Part shown: positions 1-10,621 of the stretch, in pieces
How positions within the stretch are numbered: position 1 is the stretch's first letter
Layout: each line of letters opens with the position of its first letter
Assembly: GCF_047663525.1 (NCBI RefSeq)
Contig: NC_092616.1
Span: forward strand, 2,455,501 to 2,519,500
Reading direction: 5' to 3'
DNA: 64,000 nt
Source: Anas platyrhynchos
Lineage: Eukaryota > Chordata > Aves > Anseriformes > Anatidae
Program-made: the position numbers and the translations under genes
Notes under the pieces: generated by a model
What the model saw: only the letters and a program-made list of their open reading frames with translations
What the model was told of the DNA's origin: nothing
Databases searched by the model: none

Positions 1-117
1 GGGAAAGGCATCTGACTGGCCTGCCGTGTCCAGGCTGGCCAACAGCGGTCGCATTAATCACCCTTCCACAGGATTCCCAAAGAAATTGAAGTAGCCCTCA
101 AAACATCACCAGCTTAC

Positions 118-1633
118 ACTGTGGAGCATTGCAATGAGGTCCTCAGAGCTCTCCAGACGTTTAACACAGTCCGGATAAAACTTCATGCACAGGAAGTCAT
201 CCTCGCACGTCAAAACACCGATGTCCCTGAATGCAAAGGGGACGTGCTCCTTGTTCTTCAGGAGGCAACAGTACAAGATGATGGTCTCTTGCACACACTC
301 CTGCACCACGTACAGTGGGAAGGAGGTGGCTTGCGCTAGCTGCAGGTAGTTCAGCGGCTCGACCTCGACGTCATCTGCAAGGAGAAGCAACATCCTCAGT
401 GCCACAGCAAGCCCAAGTTGCTTGCAGCATTCTGAACAAGGTCCTAGAGGAAGGGTCGCTAAGACAAACAGCTCCGGGGCCACGGGGTCTTCTGGGGGAA
501 CTCAAGCTCCACCCTGACCGTTGGAGACAATCCTCTGCCTCTCCCAGGCCTTTCCAAAGAGCAGGGAGAACAAATCCTTCCGGACATGGGGCAGGACGAG
601 GGGGCTGCTGCCTTCTCACCAGGGAGGATCTCAGGGGGACAGTACATGTACTCCAGCCACCCCTCATCAATGTCCAGCTGGAAGAACGGTTTGCGAATCA
701 GGAGCCGCTTTTGCTTGACGTGGAATTGCTCTTGGAGAACAGCAAAGGTCCCGAGTCCCGCAACCTGAATAGCCTGCACACAGAGAAGACAGAAAGGCTG
801 AGGAGGGAGTTCTTGAGAGACGGGAAAAGGGATGACTCTCCGAGCAGGGGGACACTGCTCTGTGCCCTGCCTGCTCCTGAGGGACAATGGGGCAAGGTGG
901 GGCACTTTGGAAAGCTTTGGAGAAGAGCCGCATCCTCCGTTTCTTCCATCACCCCCCTCCCAGGATTTGCCACCATCCCTTGGCTAGGGAAGAGCCCAGA
1001 GGTTTCCAGCACACGGCTTAGGCCTGGGACTGATTATCCTAGGCACGGACCCAGGATATTCCCCCATCTCTCTGCTCGCCCTCTCCACCCAGGCCGCAGG
1101 GAAGAGTGAAGCCCTGGGGTGTGCCAAACCCCTGAGAAGCAGAGCAGATCTGGCCTTGGTTTCTCTCCCAGCTGGCCAGCAAGCTGCTCCGGGCACCCTG
1201 GGCAGTCTCAGTGCACTGCCGTGCTGCTCTGGTAGGGATTGCTCTGCAGGGCCCAGGACACCAGCCCACCTTATCCTGCTTCAGCGCTTCCAGAATTTGC
1301 TCGGATACAGCATCCCAGATAGCCTCAGTCTCTGGAAAGCAAGGAAAAGACAGGTCAGGCTCCAGGCCAGCCAGCTCACCACCTCTTGGCAAGCACCTCA
1401 CCCAGGCGAGGACACATGCAGGCATACGCGAGCCCCCCAGAAAAACACCATGCGGGCATTCCTGGGACATTCCTGAGAGGCCTGTGGGAGCTGCAGGAAA
1501 GAGACTGCAGGCTCCCTGGGCCACCCCTTGCGAAGGGGCTCCTGACACCCTTACCTTTGGGGGAGAGATTCAGGAGCACTGGGAACTGGGAAACCATATC
1601 AGAGGCGATGGTCACCCTCCAGCAGCCCTCCAT
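118..1633 (-). CDS. CCDC81-like: CCDC81-like gene, 5' exons (HU-domain coiled-coil family), partial
   Basis: Four exons splice in phase on the minus strand: 1633-1555, 1331-1270, 773-620 and 374-118 (79, 62, 154 and 257 bases, 184 codons together). All introns have GT donors and AG acceptors. The joined product has the N-terminal plan of CCDC81: a short helix, then AIWDAVSEQILEALKQDK, then GLGTFAVLQEQ and RLLIRKPFFQL (first HU-like domain), then VVQECVQETIILYCCLLKN and VPFAFRDIGVLTCEDDFLCM (second HU-like domain). ATG at 1633 is the first in-frame start. A further exon probably lies in 1-57, where a frame reads LLASLDTAGQSDAFP, but I could not find an in-phase acceptor for it. CCDC81 proteins are linked to centrosomes and cilia, and birds carry many copies. 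The gene runs off the window, so its integrity is unknown. The longer open frames here include introns and are not the true product. Confidence 0.8.
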
Positions 1634-1912
1634 CTCGCTTGCTGCTGGCCCTCAGCTCAGGACAAGGGATGCCCGCCCTGGCTCCTCAACCACAGCTCCT
1701 CTGCAAGGTGCCCCTGCTCCTCCGCCCGTCAGCGAGGGTCGCCCAGTGCAAGCTTGCTGCCTGCTGACCCCACTCCTGGCCACAGAAGGACAGCGCTGGG
1801 GAGCACCCAAGCAGTGCCCAGCAGGGACCAGGCCTTGCAGGGAAGTGCCGGCACTGCCGCTGCACCAATGCTTATATCCTGGTGATGCAGGACATCCTTC
1901 TGTGACATCATC

Positions 1913-1940
1913 ACGTGTCATAATAAGCCTTATGACGTCA
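1913..1940. promoter_or_regulatory. Paired CRE-like sites upstream of the CCDC81-like gene
   Basis: TGACATCA at 1913-1920 is followed by a perfect palindromic CRE, TGACGTCA, at 1933-1940, about 280-300 bases upstream of the ATG of the minus-strand CCDC81-like gene. CREB/CREM family factors bind such sites, and CREM drives many testis genes. Binding here is inferred. Related copies at 28950 and 54889 keep only TGACATCA plus degraded second sites. Confidence 0.5.
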
Positions 1941-3310
1941 GCAGCATGGAGACAGCACAGCTCAGGAGAGAGACGAGAGATTTCCCTTCTTGTCCTGAGA
2001 AACAGTCACCTCCCTTCTGCCCAGTTCATTCCTAGCGGTTCCTGGCCCATCCACCAGGAACATCTCCAAATTCTGACAAAGGCCACAGAATAAAGGAAGT
2101 GGAGCGCTGGAGAAGTCACTGCTGTGTTCCTCCCCATTTTCTAGGCAGTTTGCTAAAGTCTGTCTGCCAATACTCTCCAGGGCTGCAGGCCTCCCAGGGT
2201 CTATGAGTGAGTGGGCCTGTGCAGTGCTGGGTGTAGGGCTGGGCCCCAAAACCTCATCTCTTTCCCTGTGCTGCAAAGCAGCTGGACTATGACACGCATT
2301 TTACAGGAGGAGTGTCAAGACACGGGTTTTCCTGTTTGCAAGTCCCAGATCCTGGTGAACATCACCTAGGTTGGTTAACCTAGCAGCTGTGCACAGAAGC
2401 TGTCTCCAAGAACCCACAGAAACCTCGGGAATGTTTGCACCCTGCAGTGTCCCTTTTCTGTGACAGTCTGAGTGATTTAAGGCCCCCAGGGTGACATGGG
2501 GTCATTGAATTCATCTTAGTCCAGTGGCTTCCACAAGACTGTCTGCTTCTTCAGCCTGACTGCAGGCATTTACCTCTGACCACACTGCCACCCTGACTGG
2601 ATCTGCTCTGACCCTCACCCACAAGGGCTCCCCCACTCTGCTGCCCATCCCATAGAGGAGCTCCATGCATCCAGACAGATCCTTCACATGGAGGGCAACC
2701 CCCTGTTGATCATCCCCGCCTGTCTCTTCTGAAGAATCTGCCCCCATCCAGCACAGCACCCCAAGCTGGGGGACCTGTCCCCCCACACCTCAGCAGCTCT
2801 TCCATCAATGTCCCAGCCCTGTGACAGCAGGCGGGGATCCAGCTCCTCCTGCCTGTGCCCCAGCCTGAGGGCATTGGGGCACATCTGGGCTGCAGCAGCT
2901 CAGCTGTGGCACAAGGGCCAAACTCAGACTTGTCCCAGACCTTGTGCCGAGATCCTGGGCATGCACACACTTTCCGTCACAGCAGCTATGCTGCTGTGGA
3001 TGGCAGGTGGGCACAGGAAGATCTGAGCAGCTCATTCCTGTCCTCTATTTCCACTAATTTCCTCCAGTGGCTTAGTTATTGTCGTGGTTTAACAGGGCCG
3101 GCAGCTAAACACCAAACAAAATTAATTCTGTTTAACTGAAACCAGGACAGCTATCAGCATTCATGAGATATCTCACATTCACATGCCTATGTAAAGGACA
3201 CCTTAATGGAGGCCAGAGGAATCTAGCCCCTGTGGGTATGAGGAATGCCCGGGGGAATATGAACAGCCAACTACTCCAGAACACTGCTGTCAAGAAGAGT
3301 GTGTACCCAT
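1941..3310. other. Intergenic region between CCDC81-like 5' end and OR1 promoter
   Basis: No coding exon is seen. Parts recur elsewhere: 2700-2960 matches 29390-29640 almost base for base, and the stretch just above the CREs matches 29000-29120 and 54940-55110. A short LTR scrap (GTGGTTTAACAGGGCCGGC type) lies at about 3085-3112. The stretch from 3020 resembles the left flank of the other OR promoter blocks (about 20850 and, inverted, 50780). Confidence 0.6.
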
Positions 3311-3315
3311 ATGAG

Positions 3316-3945
3316 GGAAGGAACTCGAGGGATCCCTTCAGGCTGTTTCCCAGCAGGTTCCCCTGCAGCCCCAGGGCCATGTGCAGGGAGCCTGGTGGGG
3401 GGCAGAGCAAGGGAGGCCTTGGGCTGGGCCTCTGCTGCTGAGCTGGGCCGGGCTCCTGGGCCCAAGGGGAGCTCCTGGCAAGCGGGCAGCGCTGCAGAGA
3501 GACAGCTCTGCCCAGGAGCAGCTCCTCTGCACAGCGCAGCAGGCCTGGGGGCACTGCCTGCAGAGACACAGTGCTTAAAGGCAGGCAGAAGTGGCAGCAT
3601 GCCCAGAGCTCACTGGGGAAGAAGACTTCCCAGCCCTGCACCCGGTAAGTCTCTGGCTGGAGGGCAATGCAGCCGCAGTTCGTGGAGGCAGGAGAAGCCG
3701 GGGGTGCAGGCAGGGGTGTCCAGGGCTGTGGTGCAGAGCAGGGTCCCTGCTGTGGCCCAGGGGCTGTGTGCCGGGGCAGGGCCTCTGCCGCCTGCCAGGC
3801 TCAGCACTCAGCCTGCCCGGGGAGCTGCCCAGGGCGCTGTGGGGAGAAGCTGTGGGTGGAAGGAGCCCCCCCGGCAGGGCAGGGTCCTGCTGCTGCTGGG
3901 AGGCTGCTGCCTGGGGCAGCCTGCTCACAGCTCCACAGCACAACC
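3316..3945 (+). promoter_or_regulatory. OR promoter and non-coding exon 1 module, copy 1 (for OR at 5094)
   Basis: GC-rich block nearly identical to blocks at 21.2, 29.8 and 56.6 kb and, inverted, 50.3 kb. CCCAAGGG at 3461-3468 fits the CCCNNGGG core bound by Olf-1/EBF factors, known regulators of olfactory neuron genes. TTAAAG at 3575-3580 looks like a weak TATA box. A short exon would end at 3644 before the donor GTAAGT (3645). With the acceptor at 5066 this gives a 1422-base intron and a leader joined just before the OR start codon. Open frames of 90-220 codons inside the block have no family resemblance and follow from its high GC content. Promoter function is inferred from position, motifs and repeated conservation. 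Confidence 0.7.
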
Positions 3946-4177
3946 AGCGTGTATCTAAAGGGTCTTTGCGAGAGCCGGGATAAAGTAGGGGATTTCAGCT
4001 TCAGTCACAGCTTTTCTGAGCCTCCTGAACTTCCAATCTTCTCTACTTGCCTCAGTTGTAATAGAAATATTTGCTTTTAATTCCAGGAAGTGCCTAAGAC
4101 TCCATGATGGCTGAGAGGTTACAAGGATCTTTTCCTGCCCCTCAGCCCATAGAAAGCTCCACCATCACCCCTTGCAC

Positions 4178-4395
4178 AGTGTCAGCAGGGTCTGTGTGCC
4201 CTGGGCTCTAGGACATGTCCCCAGCGAGCTGCCCCTGGGCAGAGCCCTGCTGCCAGGAGGTGTCTGCAGGGCAGAGCTGAGCACCCAGCAGGTGGGATGG
4301 GGGCTGTGAGCTGCAGGCAGGAGGCGTGGGGACAGAGACCCAGCTGCAGGCAGGGACAGCTGCAGGCAGCAGAGCCATGGGCAGGGAGTGAGAGG
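4178..4395 (+). promoter_or_regulatory. Conserved block inside OR1 leader intron
   Basis: About 210 bases that recur at 22040, 30985 and 57440 and, inverted, 49215, always between the promoter block and the OR coding exon. It contains the 12-mer AGCTGCAGGCAG three times close together, with CAGCTG E-boxes. It is better conserved than the DNA on either side. It may be an enhancer or an alternative leader exon; the sequence does not settle which. Confidence 0.45.
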
Positions 4396-5093
4396 TTGCT
4401 GATCCCAGAAACATAGAAGCGGGACTTTTGACATTTCTCTGCTATCCCTGTATTGCTGCTGCCTTCCACAGTAAAGCCCCATGGTGTCTTCCGCTCCCCC
4501 AGTGTGGACCACCAGAGATATTGGTATGGAAAAGTTGTTCATGGTTCGCCTTTGGAGTCAGTGATGTAGGGGATAAGTCAGGTACAGCTCAGGCACCGAT
4601 GCTGCCCGTTCTGTCATGCAGATACATGAACTGAGGAAAAGCCTCCATATCCCCTCATGACATGTAGGGTTGTGAAAGTGCTGTTTGTGGGGCTGTGAAT
4701 GAGCTGACTGTGTTCGGGTCACCCCACTTTTAGGACATTCCACTCTTTTCCTGCAAGGGTTCTGCTGGGCTGAAGGCTGTCCTCCACTAGGGCACAGCTT
4801 GTCTATAGCAGCTCTGTGCTATCCACGGAGAAGACACCTAAGGGCATGGAATTTCTACTGGACGTCTCTACATGGTCAGCTGCAATGATGCATCTGTCTC
4901 TTGCTTTGTGGAGAACTGAGACCATCCCCAAGAGCTGAAGAGATTGGAAATTTGCATGTTAAAATTGCATTCTTTTGCTTTCAGCAGACTCTTACCAGGT
5001 TTGTACAAGAAATAGGGTTTCCCTCACAGAGTCTAGCATAATATTTTCCTGTATTTTCCTCTTCAGACAGGTCCCCATGCCCAAAGGACTCAA

Positions 5094-6050
5094 ATGTCCA
5101 ACAGCTCCATCACTGAGTTCCTCCTCCTGGCATTCGCAGACACACGGGAGCTGCAGCTCCTGCACTTCGCGCTCTTCCTGGGCATCTACCTGGCTGCCCT
5201 CCTGGGCAACGGCCTCATCCTCACCACCGTAGCCTGCGACCACCGCCTCCACACCCCCATGTACTTCTTCCTCCTCAACCTCGCCCTCCTCGACCTGGGC
5301 TGCATCTCCACCACTGTCCCCAAAGCCATGGCCAATTCCCTCTGGGACACCAGGGCCATTTCCTATGAAGGATGTGTTGCACAGGTCTTTCTGTTTGTCT
5401 TCTTGATATCAGCAGAGTTTTACCTTCTCACTGTCATGGCCTGTGACCGCTATGCTGCCATCTGCAAGTCCCTGCAATATTGGATCCTCCTGGGCAGCAG
5501 AGCTTGTGCCCAGATGGCAGCAGCTGCCTGGGGCAGTGGGGTTCTCCATGCTCTGCTGCACACTGCCAATACATTTTCCCTGCCCTTCTGCCAAGGCAAT
5601 GCTGTGAACCAATTATTCTGTGAAATCCCCCAGATCCTCAAGCTCTCTTGTTCACATTCCTACTTCAGAGAACTTTGGGTACTTATGGTTGGTATCTGTT
5701 TTGCTTCTGGCTGTTTTGTTTTCATTCTTTTCTCCTACGTACAAATCTTCAGGGCTGTGCTGAGGATCCCCAGTGAGCAGGGACGACACAAAGCCTTTTC
5801 CACATGCCTTCCTCACCTATTTGTGGTCTCCCTGTTTCTCAGCACTGGCATGTTTGCCTATCTGAAGCCCCCCTGTATCTCCTCCCCAACCCTGGATCTT
5901 TTGGTGGCAGTTCTGTACTCGGTGGTGCCCCCAACATTCAATCCCCTCATTTACAGCATGAGAAACAAGGAGCTCAAGGGTGCTATTAGGAAAGGAATTT
6001 CATGGATATTTCTGAATGGTGATAAACTTCCCCTCTTTCTCCACAAATGA
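5094..6050 (+). CDS. Olfactory receptor, OR14-like (avian gamma-c), intact, 318 aa
   Basis: Seven-transmembrane odorant receptor of the ciliary membrane of olfactory neurons, signalling through Golf. Family motifs are in order: N-glycosylation site near residue 3, GN in TM1 (residues 38-39), LHTPMYFFLLNLALLDLG in TM2, DRY (118-120), SY in TM5, KAFSTCLPHL in TM6 and NPLIYSMRN in TM7. The ATG at 5094 starts the usual MSNSS N-terminus, 28 bases after a splice acceptor (CTTCAG, 5061-5066). It stands out among its neighbours: the MAYDRYVAICKPLHYG signature reads MACDRYAAICKSLQYW, and AVDQFF reads AVNQLF. The frame is intact, so it may be functional with altered coupling or may be starting to decay. 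OR14A16/14C36/14J1-type names would all be reasonable. Confidence 0.95.
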   Translation: MSNSSITEFLLLAFADTRELQLLHFALFLGIYLAALLGNGLILTTVACDHRLHTPMYFFLLNLALLDLGCISTTVPKAMANSLWDTRAISYEGCVAQVFLFVFLISAEFYLLTVMACDRYAAICKSLQYWILLGSRACAQMAAAAWGSGVLHALLHTANTFSLPFCQGNAVNQLFCEIPQILKLSCSHSYFRELWVLMVGICFASGCFVFILFSYVQIFRAVLRIPSEQGRHKAFSTCLPHLFVVSLFLSTGMFAYLKPPCISSPTLDLLVAVLYSVVPPTFNPLIYSMRNKELKGAIRKGISWIFLNGDKLPLFLHK

Positions 6051-6262
6051 CTTCCTGGATATAATTTGAAGGCCTGGTACTTGTTTCATTAAGAATATTG
6101 GTATTTTGATCTTTATCTTTAGTGTCATTTCCATTTATTACTTTCTTAGAATAAAGGCTTATTATTCATCCAGCATCTCATGAGGTATTAAACTGCTTTG
6201 TTTACACTGCACAATTTTTGCCTCCATGCATATCAGCAATTACTTTCTTTTAGCATCTGCTT

Positions 6263-6268
6263 AATAAA
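6263..6268 (+). terminator. Poly(A) signal AATAAA of OR1
   Basis: AATAAA lies 213 bases after the OR1 stop codon, in a 3' UTR that matches the one after the OR at 58590 (signal at 59707). Confidence 0.6.
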
Positions 6269-6343
6269 ACAGCATCTCTCCAATGCACTGCCTGAATTCC
6301 TGCCTTTTCTTTCAAAGCTGGTGTCAGCAATAGGTCTGAGCAT

Positions 6344-6615
6344 TGCGGTGGTTTCACACTGATGGTCAGCTGAACTCCACCACACGACTCTTTCACCCCT
6401 GCTCCTGAACGATACAGACAAAGAAAATAGAGTTGGAAAGGGCTGCAAGGTTTATTCAAGGGAAGGGGAGATGTCTCATCATTTGCAGTCACTGTATAAG
6501 CAGACTCTGTAGCGAGATTAAGATAATATATTTACTAACATTACTAACAGACTGGAGCAGTGAGAAAAAAAAAAAAGTGAAATAAAAAGATATCCACGCT
6601 CCTCTCCTCCTCTAC
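6344..6615 (-). mobile_element. ERV LTR fragment after OR1
   Basis: Begins TGCGGTGGTTTCACAC and contains an A-rich tract, like the LTRs at 59795 and 24619. By the PBS side of the related element at 27.4 kb, the LTR sense is the minus strand. The same insertion point, just past matching OR 3' UTR sequence, is occupied downstream of the OR at 58590. Confidence 0.6.
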
Positions 6616-6621
6616 CTCCTG

Positions 6622-6937
6622 TCAGCTGTTCAAAGCTGCAAGTCCTGGGCTTAGGGGGGGAGGAAGCAGGGGGCTGGACGGGGCTGGTGGCTGCTGTGAG
6701 AGCCCTTCCTGAGGGTCCCACTTTGCTAAGGGACAATGGGGCGGCCAGGACTCTTGGGTCCTGATGCTAGGGCTACTCTGAGCCCAAAGGCTGCTTTAAT
6801 CACTGCTCTGCATATCCTCGTAAAGATGGAAAATCCAGGGCCAGATTTCCCTGGGAGATATCAGATCATGTCCTGGGTGCTGAGATGCCATCCTTGGATG
6901 GCCACAGCTCTGGTGCTGAACCCCTCCCTCTTGCCTT
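6622..6937 (+). pseudogene. Inverted fragment of CCDC81-like first intron
   Basis: The plus strand here matches the reverse complement of about 28140-28560, including the stretches around CAAAGCTGCAAGTCCTGGGC and GCTGCTGTGAGAGCCC. Exon 1 itself is missing. Its orientation is opposite to the CCDC81-like gene at the left edge. Confidence 0.6.
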
Positions 6938-6938
6938 C

Positions 6939-7708
6939 TATGGTGGTTTTACTCTGCTAAGCAGCTCAACTCCACCATAACCTCTCTCTAACTCCTTCTT
7001 CTCAAAGGAAAAGGGGGAGAAAATATGATGAAAGGTGCTCAGGGTTTGTTCTCCTAGTAAGATCAGATCAGCCACCAAGTTTCATGAAATCATAGAGTCA
7101 TAGAAGGTTGGAAAAGACCTCCAAGATCATTTGGTCCAACTGCAACCCCCTGTATCGTCACAGTCACCAGTTATTGTCATGGGCAAAAATGAATGAGCGT
7201 AGGGAAATTAATATAATTTGTTGCCTATCACCAGCAAACTAGAATAGTGAGGAGCTACAAGCAAACTAAAACCCACCTTGCCCTCCATACATCCTCTTCT
7301 CCTTACACCCCCCAAATAGCTCAGGGGAATAGGGAATGGGGGCTGCGGTCAGTCCATGATGCTTCATCTCCACCGCTTCTTCAGGGTCACTATCTGCCCC
7401 TGCTCCAGCATGGGATCCCTCCCATGGGATGCCGTCCTATCCAAACTGATCCTGTGTGTGCTTCCCACGGGCAGCAGCTCTTCAATAATTGCTCTTACAT
7501 GGGTCCGAACCGTGGGGTCCATCTGTCAGGAGCAAACTGCTGTCCCACAGGCAGCAGCTCCCCCCAGATCCCCAGATCCCCTGCTCCTGTAGGGGCTCTC
7601 CATGGGCCGCAGCCTCCTCCAGGCCACATCCACCTGCTCCACCGGGGGCTCCTCCATGGGCTGTGGTGTGGAGATCTACTCTGCCATGGTACCCATGGGC
7701 TGCAAGTG
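6939..7708 (-). mobile_element. ERV LTR with a nested short CR1
   Basis: Starts with a TATGGTGGTTTTACTC variant of the TGTGGTGG terminus and is similar through about 7700 to the LTR at 24619-25683. A short CR1 3' end in minus orientation (about 7086-7160, ATCATAGAGTCATAGAAGG) interrupts it. Confidence 0.6.
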
Positions 7709-8205
7709 TTGTCCGTATGTTCATGCCCCGTCGGCCCCACCAATATGCACGTAGAGTCAGAATGCACACAAAGGTCTTTTAATTAAATAAGTAATTATAG
7801 AACTCTGCAGAGTCAGGTTTCTTGGTGAACTTTTGTAAAGCAAGCATACATCTAGTTTGAATCACCATTTTTTACACACAGCAAACTTGAGAAACTCTCT
7901 CTCTGGCTACTTTTAATTGGCTGTTTCGGCTTTCCTAACTTTCCTCTACTGAGTTTGTGCATTACAGAGGACCAGGCGCAGGGGGAGGAGGGGTATTGGG
8001 AGGCAGGTGGGGAAAACACCATATTCCACATTAGCATACATTACCATTTTTACTGGTGTGATTTTTAATATGTTAGTGACCCTTAATGAGCAAAAGGTCA
8101 GTCTGGAATCTTCCTGCAGTTGTTTTTCTCCTTTTTGTTTTTTATCTTCCATCCCTTATCTCCTTTGCTTCTGATATCTCAAGGCTACCTGTCTCCCTGT
8201 TTTCT
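7709..8205 (-). mobile_element. Possible further LTR or ERV fragment
   Basis: AT-rich sequence with TTTTAATTAAATAAG-like tracts near its left end, which would be a poly(A) region on the minus strand. It abuts the LTR on one side and CR1 on the other. There is no coding content. The assignment rests on composition and neighbours only. Confidence 0.3.
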
Positions 8206-8212
8206 TTAGGTT

Positions 8213-8920
8213 TCACAGAATCTTGGAATGGCCAAGGTTAGAAGGGACCTCTGAAGATCATCTAGTCCAACCCCCCTGCCAAGCAGGATCACCGAGAACG
8301 CATTGCACAGGATGGCATCCAGGTGAGTTTTGAATATCTCCAGAGAGGAAGACTCCACCACCTCTCTGTGAAAGTGTCACTCTCACAGTAAAGAAGTGCT
8401 CCCTCATATACAGTTGGAACCTCCTGTGCTTCAGTTTGTTCCCATTGCCTCTTGTCCTGTCACTGGGTACAATGGAGAAGAGTCTGGTTCCATCCTCCTG
8501 ACACCCTCCCCTCAGATATTTATACACATGGATGAGGTCTCCCCTCAGTCTTCTCCTCTCCTATACAGGCCCATTAATCTAATGTTCCAGTCCTCTAATC
8601 AGCCTAGTAGCCCTCCTCTGGACTCTCTCCAGTAGTTCCATGTCCCTCTTGTCCTGGGGAGCCCAGACCTGGACACAGGACTGCAGGTGTGGCCTCACCG
8701 CGACTGAGTAGAGGGGGAGGATCACCTCCCTTGGCCTGCTGGCAACACTCTTCCGAATGCACCCCAGGATCCTGTTGGCCTTCTTGGCCACAAGGGCACA
8801 CTGCTGGCTCGTGCTCAGCAGCCGTCCCCCAGGACTCTCAGGTGCCTCTCTGCAGAGCTGCTCTCCAGCAGGTCACCCCCCCAGCCTGTTCTGCTACTTG
8901 GGGTTATTCCTCCCCAGGAA
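8213..8920 (-). mobile_element. CR1 LINE, 5'-truncated
   Basis: The CR1 3' end lies at the low coordinate (ACAGAATCTTGGAATGGCC, GTCCAACCCCCCTGCC). The element continues into the C-terminal part of ORF2: on the minus strand, [20 protein letters not shown] and [18 protein letters not shown] are typical of CR1. Confidence 0.9.
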
Positions 8921-8924
8921 CTTT

Positions 8925-9135
8925 CCATATGGAGTTTGCTTGTTCATTTGTTTGATTTTCCTTTCTGGCTTTGTGATAATGTTGCCTACACAGAAATGCC
9001 CTTCTCCATTCCCTTGTATCTAAGTATTCCCATCTGTGTGATCCATGGTTTCTCTAAACAATGAAACAGGCTCTCTGTGTATTTAAACCAAACAAATCCT
9101 GGTCTGAGACCCATTCTCAGCAGATCAGGGGTGAA
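8925..9135 (+). pseudogene. Orphan OR 3' UTR
   Basis: Matches the sequence right after the ORs at 31941 (32940-33170) and 47329 (inverted, 46990-47230), including CTCTGTGTATTTAAAC and ACCCATTCTCAGC. The AATAAA of those copies is degraded and no OR coding sequence precedes it, only the CR1. Confidence 0.65.
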
Positions 9136-9684
9136 TGGAAACTGGGGCTGTGGTGGCAATGCCCAAAGCCCTGCAGCAGCCTGCAGTGAGCACTGCTCTG
9201 GGGCCAGGCCAGCCTGGGAGGTGGACAGAGGACAGGGAGCTGGGAGAGCTGGGGGCCAGCTGGGCCAGGCTGGAAGCTGCCCAGCAGAGAGAAACATCTG
9301 TGTTGAGCTGGGATGTGCAGCCACGCAAGGGGAGGACACCCACTGCTGGCTTTGGGTCGTGTGGCAGGGATGGAGGACAGGCTGGTGCAGGAGGGAGGAG
9401 GCCGGGCTGTGCCCATCAGGCACAGACAGAGCAGGGAGGTGGCCCAGGGCTTTCGTCACCTGCAGCCTCTCTTGTCATCCATGTCCAGCACTGGCCGCTC
9501 CCCCCAGGTTTAGGGGTGCATTTGGCTGCCAGGCCATCTCCATCCTTGTGCCAGGCTCAGGGCCTGTGTCAGGGGAACAGCCAGCCCTGCTGGCCTCTGT
9601 CCTGGCCCAGAGCCCTGAAGACTTGGAGCAGGGCTGTCTGCAGAGGCTCCCGTGGGATGTGGATGGGTCAGGGCAGGGGCCGGG
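9136..9684 (+). other. Shared flank downstream of OR 3' UTRs, part 1
   Basis: Non-coding as far as I can see. Parts match 33400-33560 and, inverted, 46590-46780, always just beyond an OR 3' UTR of the same class. It continues after the LTR at 10103-10350. Confidence 0.55.
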
Positions 9685-10102
9685 TGTGGCATAATGACCA
9701 CACGGACACCAGGGTTCTTTTAGGATCTGTAACTGCTACATCTTTATTGATGACATAACTTCAGCTCTTTCTTACTGAGGGCCTAACTTCATCTCTCATA
9801 TTGAGGACATAACTTCATTATCCCTTATCGAGGACAGGCTCCCTTCTTATACCATTCGCCCCCCAGCAGTACTTTTCCACTGACTATTCATTGGTCAACA
9901 ACTTTGCCCTGCAACAGCAAACACCCAGCATCTTCCATGCCTTAATGGCTGGAGAACAAGCAACCCCAGACAACAAGGGGTCTCCTGAATCACCCTTCTT
10001 TGTTCCCTCTAAACTCTTTACATTCCTGATGGTCTCATCATTAAGAGTCCGATGTTATCACCAACCATGGGGCTTGTCGACCCCCATGGACATACTCCCA
10101 CA
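9685..10102 (-). mobile_element. Solo LTR, 418 bases
   Basis: Ends are inverted: TGTGG at the left and CCACA at the right. TTTATT at 9743-9748 is a minus-strand AATAAA. The inverted copy of this flank near 46.54 kb runs straight through without the insertion, so the insertion is directly visible. I did not find a clean target-site duplication. Confidence 0.65.
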
Positions 10103-10350
10103 GTTGGGGGCTGGAGGAGGATGCAAACGCCGGAGGGCCATGGCAGGAGGGGACCCCAAGTGTGCCATTGAAATTGTAATAGCAGGAGCTTGACCCAACC
10201 CTGAATGTGCACTGCCATGTGCGTTGCCTTGGCAGCACGGCTGTGGGACCGTGTGTGGGGCAGTGGGGCTGGGACGCTGCAGGGATAGGGCACTGAGAGG
10301 GGCCATGAAGGATCTGCCAGGGGGTGACAGCAAGGACAGGCTCCAAAAAA
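10103..10350. other. Shared flank downstream of OR 3' UTRs, part 2
   Basis: Matches 46310-46550 in inverted orientation at high identity. A frame of about 100 codons is open in both copies (minus strand here, plus strand at 46 kb), with shared stretches such as EPVLAVTPWQILHG. Substitutions between the copies change amino acids as often as not, so I do not call it a gene. Confidence 0.5.
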
Positions 10351-10621
10351 GAAACTTAGATATCTGACCTTTGTGGTGGACATATGCTTTTAGGAAAGGC
10401 AAAGCTCACCTAGAGCTGGTGACTGCAAGGATATCAGGCCATGTGTACACAAAGACACAATCTTTTAAACACACATGGATGTGCACACGCAGGCGGGTAT
10501 GGCTGAGCACACCCAGACCAACTGCAACTGGAAGAAGGCAGGACAGAGAGATGCGATCAGGTACAGGGTATCTGGAGTCTCTAGAGCAAGGACCAGACCT
10601 CTGGTCTCCACTGCTCCCCTC

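Noticed and set aside
1-57. Fifth exon of the CCDC81-like gene
   Set aside because: One frame resembles the family, but the visible acceptor puts a stop in phase. Kept only as a note in the gene entry.
315-1109. 264-codon plus-strand open frame at the left edge
   Set aside because: It overlaps the CCDC81-like exons on the other strand, whose splice sites and protein similarity are clear.
3299-3958. Open frames of 200-270 codons inside the GC-rich blocks (also 21112-21927, 29799-30521, 56553-57314 and minus-strand ones)
   Set aside because: They exist in several frames at once, have no domain, and their boundaries differ between copies. High GC and recent duplication explain them; the block reads better as promoter.
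10041-10346. About 100-codon frame shared with 46268-46564
   Set aside because: Amino-acid-changing differences are as common as silent ones, start codons differ, and no exon structure fits.
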